From positions 1-22,434 of the forward strand of contig JADGJT010000367.1 of the NCBI GenBank assembly GCA_027604005.1: a stretch of DNA of 22,434 nucleotides, given 5' to 3'. This document shows positions 11,787 to 22,360 of this stretch, piece by piece. A model generated the notes under the pieces. That model saw only the letters and a list, made by a program, of their open reading frames with translations, was not told the DNA's origin and did no database searches. The translations under genes were made by a program, and so were the position numbers. Source of the DNA: Dinochytrium kinnereticum. Taxonomy: Eukaryota > Chytridiomycota > Chytridiomycetes > Chytridiales > Chytridiaceae. Each line of letters begins with the position of its first letter. The first letter of the stretch is position 1.

Positions 11787-12157
11787 TCTCTATATAGTGT
11801 ATAAAGCCATCAGTATTGTGTGAACGTTTTTGGTTCAGAAAAGGGATACTGAGAAGTCGAAATGAAAAAATTGGAGAGGTCAAAGATCTAAGTAAAATAA
11901 AGGAAAAGCCAAGAAAACACGGAGAGAAGCGAAAGGAAGCAAGCGAACTAAAAGACAACCCAGCACACAAAGAAAGCTTATTTTGATATAAAAAAAAAGG
12001 GGGGGTAATAAGTTTGACCTCAAAAAACCAACAATATAAACCAAACAAACCAAAAACCAAAACCATCAAAAATAAGAATATAGTCCAGAAATAACCAAGC
12101 GAGATCAACAAACCCCTTCCCCACATACAACGAAAAAGAAAAGGAAAAGAAGAAAAT

Positions 12158-15100
12158 CTAACTCAAACCCCCCCCAGCCCCCTCCGATAACCTCAAAGAC
12201 CTCCCACAAACCGGGCATCCCGCTCCAATAACGGGATCAGCCCCCATCGAAGAGGAAGACCCCGAACCCGACCCTCCCACCGAGCCCCCACCCCCAATAG
12301 CCGCATCTAAACACCAGATACATATTGTCGTAGAACAGCACTTTGCCGCAACAAAGCCTCCAGGCCCTTTTGCTAAGAACCCCAAAAGGGACGAGGCAAA
12401 CCTCTTACCCGCGAATCTCGGGCACTGATCAAAAACATGCAAAATATCACGGCTAGGAATGGTTGGGTCATTTTCGTCGTCCGAGTCAGGAGCCGATAAC
12501 CATGGGATTGCTGGAGTTGCCAATGATGAGTCTTCCTCTTCTGCGTTGGGTTGGAGAAGATGGACGGGAGGAAGGTTTTTGATATTCAGTTGCGGTGATG
12601 GTGGATGGGTCGGATAGGGTGGTTCAATGGACGATATAGCTATTACGATAGACGCGGCCGAGGCTGCTAATTTTGAGAGAGGTGAGAGGGTATACGCTCC
12701 TCCGCCCATAAGTTTTACAATACGGCGGTGGAGATTTACGACCACTGTTCCTGTGCGGCGAAGAGGCTGATCTAGGGCTGGGGGTAGATTTGACGCCGCT
12801 GGAGGAGGTGGTTGAACCGAAGCAAACGATTCTACACTCGAGTTAGGTTGGTTGTACCCGCTATACTCCTGTCCACCGGATGGACTTCCAACAGCCTCAT
12901 CCCCCTCCTCCTCTTCCTCCTCCTCAATGAAAACTAACTCCTCCTCCTCCTCCTCTTCAATAGCCTCCCCGACCCCAGCAAGCGGCAAACACCCATCCAA
13001 CACTGCAGAAGTCCACTCTTCTCCAACATCACCACCACCTCGAATCTCCGAAACCTCCCGACGAGCCGTCACCCTCCGCCTCAAAATCTCACCAGGCTCT
13101 CCATCAACTCTCCACAAAATCGGTAACGCCGCGTTGCGTCCCAAATCCGTCGAAATCCTTGCCAAAGAGGACGCAACCGTCCCTCGTCGCATGATAGGGC
13201 TGGAGGAAGATGATGAAGTTGTTGAGGAAATGGTGGTGGATCTGCTGAACCCTTCAGTTGTAGTCGGATCCAAACTGACAGTCGGTTGACGGTGAAGTGG
13301 TTTCACAGAAGATGCCCTCATCACGCCTTTGTAATGATGTCGAATCGTCGACCGAATCGCTGACGAGACAACTTCTGCTTCTTCGCGTTGTGATGGGACA
13401 GGAGGATGAGAGAGGGTTACTGGTACTACTGCCCCAGGTTTTGACTCAATCGACGCATGATTTGAAGGTGATGAAGAATCGACCGGATCCGCGACAACGG
13501 CTTGCAACGTTTTTCGGGATATAACAAGTTTAGTAGGAGACGGTTTTAGGGGCTTGTCAATAGCCAACGCATTTGGCGGAGTGATTCCATGCAAAAACGT
13601 CCGAGGTGAATCACTCATTCCACTCGCAACCCCAGATCCGTTTACAAGGCCTCCAGGAGAAGACGAAAGGGGCAATGTTTGTCCATAGGAAGCGACAGGC
13701 GGATATTGCTGTCCCGCAGACTGGGCATGTGTGTATTGTTGTCCAGCGAGAGATGCATACGGTAACGTTAATCCAGAAGTAGATGCCGGGTGATGTTGAC
13801 CAATCCCTGCTCCTCCACCCAACGAACGCCCTCCCACATCATCACCGCTACGAGTCTCACCCACCACACCACCACCAGTCAAAAAACTCCCACCTCCTTC
13901 CTCCTTATGTGGCTGCATCATCATCTGCTGCTGATGAATCAACCAAGGCATAGGTGGCGGGATATCTAAACCCCCACCCCCATAATAGCCTCTAGCAGCC
14001 CCATAAAGGTCCACAGGCGCCATTATAATCCCCGCCCCTCCGATTCCAATCGGCATGCCTCCTTGTTGTTGTTGGGGTTGCGGCGGAAATTGAAGACCCG
14101 GGGTTGAGAAAGAACGAGAGTCGGTGAGTGGAGGGGGAATAAAGTCCGTAGGGTTTTGTGGGGCGGGAAGAGAGGGGATAGGTATACCGTGGTTGTGGGA
14201 AGACTGGGTGTGGTAGGAAGGGTAGGTTGCCGGTGGGATAGCGGATGCGCCAGGCATAGAAATAGATCGATCTGCGTTGGTGAGTTGGGGCTGTGGGATT
14301 TTTAAAATGATGTTTTCGACTTGGTCACTACGTGCCGTCACAGCGCGAAAACAAATGAACAAAAAACGGCTAAAGAAAATACAAACCATCAGCCCAACAG
14401 GATACCCGTGCTGATGCTGTCCTACTTGCTGTCCCTTTACCCCCTCGCCCTCCTTCAATGTCTGAACTGACATCTTCTTTCTCAAAAAACCCCCCTGACC
14501 TCCACCACCAGTCGCTCCACCACTCTCCTTAGCCTTTCCTCCACCCCATCCCATCATGCCCTTCCCAAACCCAAACCTCGAGCTCTGAGTAGAAGCGGAT
14601 GGTGGTCCAGAGTTTTCGAGAGGTGTTGATGGGGACTTTTGAAAAAGACGTTGTTGGAGCGTCTTTTTTTGAGGGGGTGGGGGAGAGGTTAGGGTGGGGT
14701 CTTGAGGGTTAGGGTGGTGATACTGTTGATGATGATTGTAATGGTGTTGGTAATACTGCGAAGGTATCCCTTGTTGTCGTTGCAGATACTCTGACGACTG
14801 CACTGGGTAAGAATTCGCAAACTCCTTCACAGGTTGCTGATGGTAATGTTGCTGCTGCTGTTGCAACTCAGGGTAAGGATTCACTATGTTATTCTGCACT
14901 TGCAGTTGACGTTGCTGCTCTTGCAGTGCAATTTGCACAGCATAAGAATCCACTGCCTGCCTCTGCAACTGTTGTTGATGCTGTTGATTGTACTGCGACG
15001 CCTGAGTGGAGGAATCCATCGCATGCCTCTGGGCATCTTGCTGTTGCTGTATCAACTGTATCTCCATAATCTTCGCCAAGACCCCCGACGGCGGAGGCGA

Positions 15101-17899
15101 AGTAAATACACCTGTCTCAGCTCCTCCAACCTGCCCCCCATTTCCCCCATTCCCCACCATAGGTGTCGTTGACAAACCCAAAGGAAGACCATTAGACACA
15201 ACTCCGGCACGCCTCTGCTGAGTTTCTCCGAAAGCCTTATTGGCGGCAACAGCTACAGGACTGTCACCCAGCCCTGGATGACCAAGAAGAATGAGGGACG
15301 AACCGCGATTATTTATGCCTCGGTCTGAGGGGGATTGGGTGCTACTGACGATAGTGTAGGTCATGGTTGATTCTTTTGAATTGGGGGAGGTCGAGGTGGA
15401 GGACGATGTTTCGGGCTGCGTTACTTGAAGGTCTTGGGGCGTTGAAGAGGTATAGTCTTCAGGGCGTTCTTGAAAGTCTACGTTATGAACCGCTGAGGGA
15501 GCGTAATCGTCAGGTTGGAACTCATATTGATTTGGCGAAGAGATGGGATAGGAATTTTGAAATGGTTGTGGCTGCTTTTCGATCGACCTTAAAGCTAACT
15601 CCCCCAAACGGCCTTCTACCTCTTCTCTCCTCTCAATCTCATCCCCTATAGCCCCATTGTCATCTTGACTTTGATACCGATCCACATCATGATGATGATT
15701 GCCAGCACCTAGATCAGGTGTGTTTCGGTAATGCTCTTGAAGGCTCAATCCGTATGCATCATCATTAAGTCGTTCTTCATTCTGAGAAGCTTCGTGTAGA
15801 CGATCAACTCCTTCCTGATCAGGCGTACCCCGATAATGATCCTGAATGTTCCCATACGGTTCATTAACTTCTCCATCATCATCCCTTAAAACTTGGCCGT
15901 CCGAAGCCTGTCCGTAAAAGCCCTGACGACTACTACCTTCTCCGTCACCACCCTTCATAGACCCCTCATTCCCTCCCCCCCCATAAGCCGACAAATAATA
16001 AACCTCTTCCTGAGCCTCCTCCCGGCCTTGACCCCCGTTAGCAGCCTCTTCACCTATCATGCTAGCCGAATAAACCGACAACCCATTCCCACCTCTTATC
16101 TCACCATATCTTGTTATCGTAGTGGTGGGATCGATGTACGTTGGAAGAAAGTATCCACCCACTTCATCTTCAGCCGGGGTAACGTAATTCTCAAGCTGAG
16201 ATGTGCGGTCGGTAATGGAGTGGTGAGAGTGGATAGATTGCGTGTCGTGGGGTTTCGCGTAAGTGACAGATGGGGTAGGTGAAGATGTTGGCCGGCTGTG
16301 AGATACGTTGATGGTGGTGGGTGTTGATGGGCGGTCGATTGTCACGTTATCAGAAGAAGGGATAGGCTGAAAAGGAGAAGAGGCCGGTCGAAAGCCTTCG
16401 CTTGGGACCGGGGAAGATCGGGTTGGAGGAATAGGGGCGTCGGGTAGGGATGCGGTCGGGATCTGGATGGGGTTGGATACATGTGCGGAGGATTTCGGCG
16501 TTATAGTTATGGGCGCCTCTGAGAATGAGGTCATTGATGATGATAGGAATGGAGTGGAGTCGATTGAAAGGTCGAGGGAGGGTGGAGGTGACGAGAGGAA
16601 AGAGAATTCCGAGAGAAAGTTGGAGGTTTCGGGAATGTTGAGGGAGAATAGGTGATCAACGGCGACGGCAGAGGTGGTGGAAGGGGCATTTTGTTCTTTT
16701 TCCACTGGTATCGAAACCTATTAAGTATATATATAAAACAACAATCAGACTAAATCCAATAGAAAAACAATAATAAACCCAAAAGAATATACAGGAAATA
16801 AAGAAAGAGTACCTGAACATGCTGTAGAACTTCCTTCGAAGCAATAGGCAGTGACTGAGGTGGATCCGCAAGAATAGCAGCGGAAGGAGGAGGTTGCATT
16901 TCCTGCGCCGGATGAACTTTTGGCGTCAGAACCACATTCGAATTCAGGGCAGGGTTTGAAGAAAATGTCGCCCGTGACTTTTGTGAAGAAGGTAATAGAA
17001 AAAAGGAAAGAAAAGAAAAAGGTAAGGTTATTAGTTAAATGCGAGAATGATGTATCTCTCGCCCGACACGAGCAGAGTGGATAAAATTCCTTTGGTTCTC
17101 TTGCGAGAGTGAAAAGATTCCTGAAAAGCCGCCTAAAATCATCGAGAATACTTTTGCTTTCCCGTGCCTTTTCTCGTCACAATTCGTTCTTCGCTTCCAT
17201 TTTTCGGATCCCCTGCATTTATTCCCTCGTACTCACCATTTCTAAAGCCCTTTGAGAAAACGAATGCTTTGAAGTGACCAGAGTTGGGGACAGTATCTTG
17301 GCAAAGGAGGCCGTGGAGGGAGCAAAATGAAAGATTCCGTCCTCATCGGTGAAGCCGGAAAGTCTTGTCCTTGGAGCCCCATAGGTTCTCAAATAGATAA
17401 TCTCCAAGGGAGATCGAGGTTCCGCAGTTGATGCAGCACCAGAAGGAGAAGAAGCCCCACCACCGCCGGGTTGCAAAGAAGCGACGGCCTTTTGCCTTGA
17501 CAAAGAAGCGATGGCGGCCAAGAATTCTGGCGAGGTAGGGTCAAGGGAAGTGGGTTGAGAGGAGGAAGACGAGACAATGCCATCATCTGGCTGTTGCTGC
17601 TGCTGAGTGGTGACGTCCGGACCAGAGATCAGACCCTCGTCAGCCTTTATTTGAGTGATTCGTTTTGCGACCATGTTCTGACGAATGACTCGCATGCGTT
17701 CCATTCTGTTGAGGTTGTTGCGTTCTGCCACGTCCACTCTTAAACTATCCCTGCGGACTGGGGCGGCCATGCCTCCTCCTCCACCTTGTGGTGTTGGTGA
17801 TGGATGGCTTGTTGCATGGTCATTGATGCCGGCGATCATGGATGTTTGTGGTGTTTGCGACGTTGGAGATGGATATGGGAAGACAGCAGCATCCACCAT
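12158..17899 (-). CDS. Uncharacterised long, low-complexity protein with C-terminal RING-like Cys motif
   Basis: I do not recognise this gene. Model in sense order: exon 17899-17237 (donor GTGAGT), exon 16977-16813 (donor GTACTC, acceptor AAG, branch-like ACTAATAA near 17030), exon 16717-12158. All junctions are phase 0, giving about 1,795 residues, or about 1,774 if an in-frame intron near 14320-14386 is removed. Exon 1 holds a less biased stretch (VDVAERNNLNRMERMRVIRQ; LEIIYLRTYGAPRTRLSGFT) that looks structured. Most of the rest is Ser/Pro/Gln/Gly-rich, with a Gln/His-rich middle, Glu runs coded near 12880-12960 and an YG...HYRxTPD duplication. The last 88 residues hold Cys in the pattern C-x27-CC-x4-C-x2-C-x31-C-x2-C (KCCSTTICIWCLDA, CPVCG), like the second half of a RING finger. 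A Zn-binding role is inference. The first ATG is at 17899; an upstream frame without ATG reaches about 17990. No signal peptide or firm membrane segment is seen. Confidence 0.72.
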
Positions 17900-18600
17900 C
17901 CCTGTTCTACACAATCTTCTTGTTCTTCCTCTTCTTTTTCTTCTCACACGAACGGTGGGGTGAAGATGGGTTCCTGCATGCAGCTGTGGTCGGATGGACG
18001 GTCAGCACGAAAGAAAGATGTGAGGCAGGGTGAGGACGCTGGCTATCCCTCGGACAGGGAGAGTGCCTGATGGCAGCGAGGGAAGTATCGTCGAGCAGCA
18101 GGGAGAGGAAGCGACGGACGGACGGAAAGGTGTTCAAAGGCAAGACAGGCTGCGTGACACCTGCGAAGTGAAGCAAATGTTTCAGCAGCAAGCAGCAAGT
18201 CCTTCAACGACGACAAAAGACGCGACAACGGCACACGCGTCGAAGCGGATGACGGTGGATCATCACACAGCGGCATTAAACATATGCGGAAGGCTCCCAG
18301 AAAGGCTTGGGCATGCATGGAGATAAGTACAAGCCAAAAAAAAAAAAAGAAACAAGGAGGGGCGTGGAATGAAAGGGAGAATTTAATGGAATGCGCATGG
18401 AGCCAAAGCTGATGGATGACCGCTGCTGCAGGCGTGCAGACTGGGAGTTGTTGTTCTTTGCCTGCGTGTGGGCAAAGATGATTTTCTGTTATTGAAAATT
18501 GTCATATTCATTTCTGCTGCTCAAAACAACCTCCACCGGCCCCTCAACCCACATCCACCGCCCCACCTCCCAACGCACCCATCCATCACCCCCTCCGGCC
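17900..18600. promoter_or_regulatory. Divergent intergenic promoter region
   Basis: About 700 bp separate the start of the minus-strand gene from the start of the SYLF gene, so promoters and 5' UTRs of both must lie here. It contains purine-rich sequence next to the minus-strand ATG, a 12-A run near 18336-18348 and a C-rich plus-strand stretch just before the SYLF ATG. I see no clear TATA box and no RNA gene. Short open frames in this spacer have no supporting features. Confidence 0.5.
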
Positions 18601-20705
18601 ATGAAGATCCACTCCCCGCTACCAGAGGCACTCGCCTCAGAGTTCACAAAGGCCGCAAGCATCCTCGATGTGAGCCCTCTCCAAGCCTACTTCTATTGGG
18701 AAACTAACGTTATCTGCAGCACTTCATCAAGGGAACAAACAAGATGGACCAGACGTGAGATCGGGAGATCACGCTTATTCCCTGATTTATTTCAATTACT
18801 GACTATTGTATTGTCTCTCTTTTCCTCCTACATACTGTGCAGGCTGATCCCACCCAAAATCATTGCTAACTGTAAGGGGGTCGCCGTCCTGACGCTGCTC
18901 AAGGTGAGTCCGAATCTACACAGTATCAATGCGAGTGTATTCACACCTCTGGATGTATACTCCCATGCTGTTGCATCAGGGTTATATCCTCCGTTTTGCT
19001 AATCTTTGCAAACCTAAAACACAATATTTATGTCATGATGACTGAAACCGATGGATAGAACCGAAAATGACAGAGCTTTTTTTCCTTCCTTTTCTACACA
19101 CATATAGGCTGGATTTGTATGGTCTGGAAGAGCCGGCGCTGGCCTTGTTGTCGCCCGGCTTCCGGATGGCAGGTGGTCTGCACCGTGAGTCTTGAAACCT
19201 TTTCCGTTTCGTAGACCTTAGCCTCTTTCTTTGTCCTTCTTTCTTCTTCTTTTCCTTTTTTTCCACCAGAAAACTGAGCCTCGCTTCCTCTCTTTAAAAA
19301 CAAAACCACAAAAAACAATAGGTGCGCCATTGGAGCAGCCGGTGCTGGTTTCGGTGCACAGATAGGAGCAGAGCTCACTGACTGCGTGTTTATCCTCAAC
19401 ACCGAGTCAGCCGTCCGAGCTTTCAGTCATGGTGGAAAGTGCGTGAATATCCCTCTCCTTACTCCTATATCTTTCCTCACATCAAACAATTCTATTTTTT
19501 TAGCCTGACCTTAGGTGCCAATATCTCGGTTGCAGCAGGACCTGTTGGTCGTCAAGCAGAGGGTGCTGGAACGGTGGCGAATTTGGCTCCTATTTATGCT
19601 TATTCGAAGACAAAGGGTGGGGTTTGTTTCATTTCTGTTATTAACTACGTTTTTTCTTCTCTCCGTATCGAATAAACGGGATCATTTGAATGAATAACGA
19701 TAATAGGATTGTTTGCTGGGTAGGGATTTTTTTCTGATTCTATTCTCTGTCTTCCTCTTTCTTCACGTCAAACCCTCTCACCACTATGACCTGCACTGTC
19801 TTTTATTCAGTCTAATTTTTTTTCTCTTCTGAACTTATTCTCAGGCTCTCTTTGGAAGGCCTCGTCATCATCACCAGAAAAGAAACCAATGCCACCTTTT
19901 ACGGTCAAAAGGTAAACTTATCTTAACTACCGTCACAAAAAACAAAAACAAAAAACAAAACCTAAAAATATTCCAGCTTCAACTAACCCCAATATTTCCC
20001 TAACCAACCCTCTCCTTTCTCAAACCATAAATATTAAAAAAATAGGTGTCCCCCAAAGAACTTCTCTCGGGTGCGATCGAACCTCCCCCAGGCGCCGAAG
20101 TCCTATACCGAGCCCTGAGCTTCCGAGGCTTCGGCTCCAACGTCTCTCCAGACTCCTCCTCCTCCACCCTCCCCCGTCCATCCTCCACCTCCCTCGCGCC
20201 ACCCCATAAAACCTCCTCCCAAAATCTGTTCCGTCGAAACTCAGCTCCAAAACCTTCCTCTGGGGGCAGCGCGGGGAGCTTGAATGAATCGACGGTGCCT
20301 GCACGACCTCCCGCTAACCCTCCGTTACCCGTCAAACCTTCGACCGTGAGAAATTCATTCCCTGTCCATCACCAACAACAACAACAACCTCCACCTGCTT
20401 ATGAACCCGTGAAACAAGAATCCACTCACCGTCAACCACCCCCGAAACCCGCCAAACCCCAAACCCTTTCCCCAACAACAACAACACCACCCCAATCATC
20501 GCAACTTCACCGCCCCGGAGGAGTCCCAGTCTTCCCAACAGCCCAACACCAACCTCCTCGACCCTACACCACCGCATCCTCATCGACTCCCGGTCATCCT
20601 TGCCCTCCACCGCGACCGACGCCTAAACCGGATGCGGGGAAAATCTTTGCCACGGCGTTGTATGATTTTGGGGGGGAGAGGGAGGGGGAGGGCGTCCTTT
20701 TATAG
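18601..20705 (+). CDS. SYLF-domain (Ysc84/Lsb3-like) actin-patch protein with truncated SH3 domain, 9 exons
   Basis: SYLF proteins of the Ysc84/Lsb3/SH3YL1 family bind actin and membranes and help endocytic patch assembly. Exons: 18601-18669, 18720-18754, 18843-18903, 19108-19184, 19322-19438, 19504-19616, 19707-19719, 19845-19911, 20046-20705. All junctions keep phase, giving 371 residues (yeast relatives about 460-470). The SYLF domain fills roughly residues 1-180: IPPKIIANCKGVAVLTLLK, AGFVWSGRAGAGLVVARLPD, AGFGAQIGAELTDCVFILN, LGANISVAAGPVGRQAEG, AYSKTKGLFAGLSLEG, then an EPPPGAEVLYRAL segment. A Pro/Ser/Gln-rich linker follows. An SH3 start (ATALYDFGGEREGEG) is then cut by a stop after about 16 residues; I find no remaining SH3 sequence downstream in any frame. 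One donor is weak (GTGGGG at 19617), but only that choice restores the family KGLFAG motif. Confidence 0.92.
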
Positions 20706-21027
20706 CTGAAGGGAAAGTATGAATGAGTAAGGAAGGAAGGATGGGGCAGTCAACAAAGTATTAGCAGTGCATAATAATTAATAAGTAATGGGAATGATGG
20801 AATGGGATGGAAGCATTAATTAATTATTTATTATTAAATAACGATTGATTATTTAATTTATTTTGGTTATTTGGGTTATTTTGTAGAGGGAGGGAGGGTG
20901 TTGTTTGAAGATGATTCACATTTAATTACCACCACCATAACTGTAATTATTCAATAATTTATGTTGATTAGTTGAGCTGCTGCTGTGCCTTCCAATGGAA
21001 TTGAATAGAAAGAAGACTTGGCTGGGC

Positions 21028-21053
21028 CACCTGATGCAATCAGGGATCAGGTG
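21028..21053. repeat. Inverted repeat, 8-bp arms
   Basis: CACCTGAT (21028-21035) and ATCAGGTG (21046-21053) are perfect complements around a 10-nt spacer. An alternative smaller hairpin, CTGAT-gca-ATCAG, overlaps it (21031-21043), and a CACTG/CAGTG pair follows within 60 bp. Confidence 0.85.
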
Positions 21054-21176
21054 ATCGGACTCTCTCTGACCAATCACTGCGCTGCACACTGCGCCACACA
21101 GTGCCTGACAAGATCTGATTCCCACGCTCACCAGTCCGCCTCACCTCCACCTCCACGTCACCACCACCACCCCTGC

Positions 21177-21295
21177 ATCCCTTCCCTTCCCTCCCTTCCC
21201 TCCCATCCCTCCCTTCCCTCCGTCCCTCCCTCCCTGCATGCCCGTCATCCCATCCATCCACCCCATCCATCCATCCCATCCATCCATTCTCATCA
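21177..21295. repeat. CCCT/CCAT-rich pyrimidine microsatellite tract
   Basis: About 120 bp of imperfect TTCCC/TCCC units pass into CATCCATCCA-type units. It starts as nearly pure pyrimidine on the plus strand, and the minus strand is G/A-rich. It is likely noncoding, although the minus strand is open here and gives Gly/Met/Asp repeats. Confidence 0.85.
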
Positions 21296-21833
21296 CCCTC
21301 ACCCTCATCCCTCTATGCGATGCTTCCATCCATCCATCTCATCTCCTGCTCTGCCCATCGCACTGTCTCCATCGCATTGCAATAATAAAGATACCTGCGC
21401 ATGAAAACACTGACCAGAAACCAACAACCATCTCATCGCCCACCCATCCAGCCAAACTCCACTTGACCCTCAAAAACGCTTGATTCGCTCACGCGCACAT
21501 GCCAAAGGAGACCAAAACCCAAACCTTCACGCCAGAGAGAACCTTCTCACCACCTTCCGCGCATGCCCATCCAAACCTCTCACGTCAAGTTTTAACCCCC
21601 CTCACCATACCATACCCATGATTGGAGTGGACTCCCTCGTCGCTTGAACAATGCCCAAAACAGTGGGATTGGCGAGCGCTGCGAGGTTGACCAATCGGTT
21701 GCGTTGGGGGGTCTGGACGTTCAAATCAGCGGTGGTGGATCAGTTAGACACGTCTTTGGAGACTTCGGTCTCTTCCGGACGAGGGGTTGGTGAGGGGTTG
21801 TTGTTGTTGTTTTTTCTTTCCTTCCTTTTGATG

Positions 21834-21840
21834 TATAAAT
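21834..21840 (+). promoter_or_regulatory. TATA box upstream of the last gene
   Basis: TATAAAT lies about 260 nt before the ATG at 22103 (about 200 nt if the predicted 63-nt 5'-UTR intron is spliced out), followed by a C/T-rich stretch of the kind seen at fungal transcription starts. Positional evidence only. Confidence 0.45.
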
Positions 21841-21993
21841 GAGGCGGTGAGCCTTCCCCCTCCCCTCCCCCTTCAACAGTTTCCTTTCTCCTGCGTTGTC
21901 GCGTCTCTCTTGACAATATAACAACCACCTTGCTGTTGGTGTTTGCTTTCTGCCGTGCTCCAACTTGGTGATATTAGGAAAGAGCAAAAGCAG

Positions 21994-22056
21994 GTAGGTG
22001 GACGGGTGCAAGTTTCGACGTGTCAAAGAAAACCAACTGACCGTGTGATGAACTAG
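21994..22056 (+). other. Predicted 5'-UTR intron
   Basis: Donor CAG|GTAGGT, branch-like CAACTGAC about 20 nt before the acceptor AACTAG. Its 63-nt length matches the introns of the neighbouring genes. It would leave a short leader before the ATG at 22103. Confidence 0.5.
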
Positions 22057-22102
22057 AAGGTCAACCACGGCACCCCGTCCCTCGACAAGCAAAAACTAAA
22101 CC

Positions 22103-22360
22103 ATGTCGGGAAACAATTATCACGATTACGGAGGATACGGAGGGCCGTCCCCTCATCACGACGTAAGCCGTCTCCTTTCAATTCCCTCACCTCACCATCC
22201 CCCACCACAGCCCAACAACTACCAACGTCCACCCACCGTCAACCAACCATACCACGCGCATCAACAGCACCCTCCCACCACCACCCAACCACCCACAGCT
22301 CCTCACACCCTCCCCACCTCCCACACAAACACACTTCCCCGCCACGTCGCTCTTCCGTGA
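22103..22360 (+). CDS. Start of a Pro/His/Gln-rich protein, probably partial
   Basis: ATG in good context (aaaccATGtcg) opens MSGNNYHDYGGYGGPSPHHD, followed by a likely 48-nt intron (22163-22210; GTAAGC...CCACCACAG) whose length is a multiple of three, so the frame stays open with or without splicing. A Pro/Gln/His/Thr-rich stretch follows to a TGA at 22358-22360. Read as shown, the protein is 85 residues unspliced or 69 spliced. More likely a further intron joins it to exons beyond the window end. Gly/Tyr/Pro-rich N-terminal tails of this kind occur in several unrelated fungal families, so I assign no function. Confidence 0.5.
   Translation: MSGNNYHDYGGYGGPSPHHDVSRLLSIPSPHHPPPQPNNYQRPPTVNQPYHAHQQHPPTTTQPPTAPHTLPTSHTNTLPRHVALP

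Larger units (their letters stand above)
11659..12157. other. Convergent 3' spacer between GCN1 and the minus-strand gene
   Basis: About 500 bp between two convergent stop codons. The GCN1 side is T-rich. The side next to the minus-strand gene is A/C-rich on the plus strand, that is T/G-rich in that gene's own sense. A candidate polyadenylation hexamer for each direction is present. The open frame on the minus strand (11782-12126) is hydrophobic low complexity and I do not regard it as a gene. Confidence 0.6.
20706..21993. other. Intergenic spacer: AT-rich, then pyrimidine-rich
   Basis: 20706-21000 is AT-rich (TTAATTAATTATTTATT-like) and follows the SYLF stop, so it probably holds that gene's 3' UTR. 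21000-21110 holds short inverted repeats, 21130-21650 is C-rich with CCAT/CCCT microsatellite sequence, and 21650-21993 leads to the last gene. No convincing coding exon is seen. A 63-codon open frame at 21651 has no features and lies before the likely TATA box. Confidence 0.6.

Noticed and set aside
16739..16812. Membrane segment in the minus-strand gene (hydrophobic read-through LFLYFLYILLGLLLFF)
   Set aside because: It comes from reading through the predicted 95-nt intron 16812-16718, which has good GT and AG ends and restores phase when removed.
21715..21735. tRNA-like B box (GTTCAAATC)
   Set aside because: The flanking 5-nt segments do not pair as a T stem, and no A box or acceptor stem is in place.
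21651..21842. Plus-strand open frame of 63 codons as a small gene
   Set aside because: It ends in a Leu/Phe run coded by TTG repeats, lies before the likely TATA box of the next gene, and has no recognisable motif.
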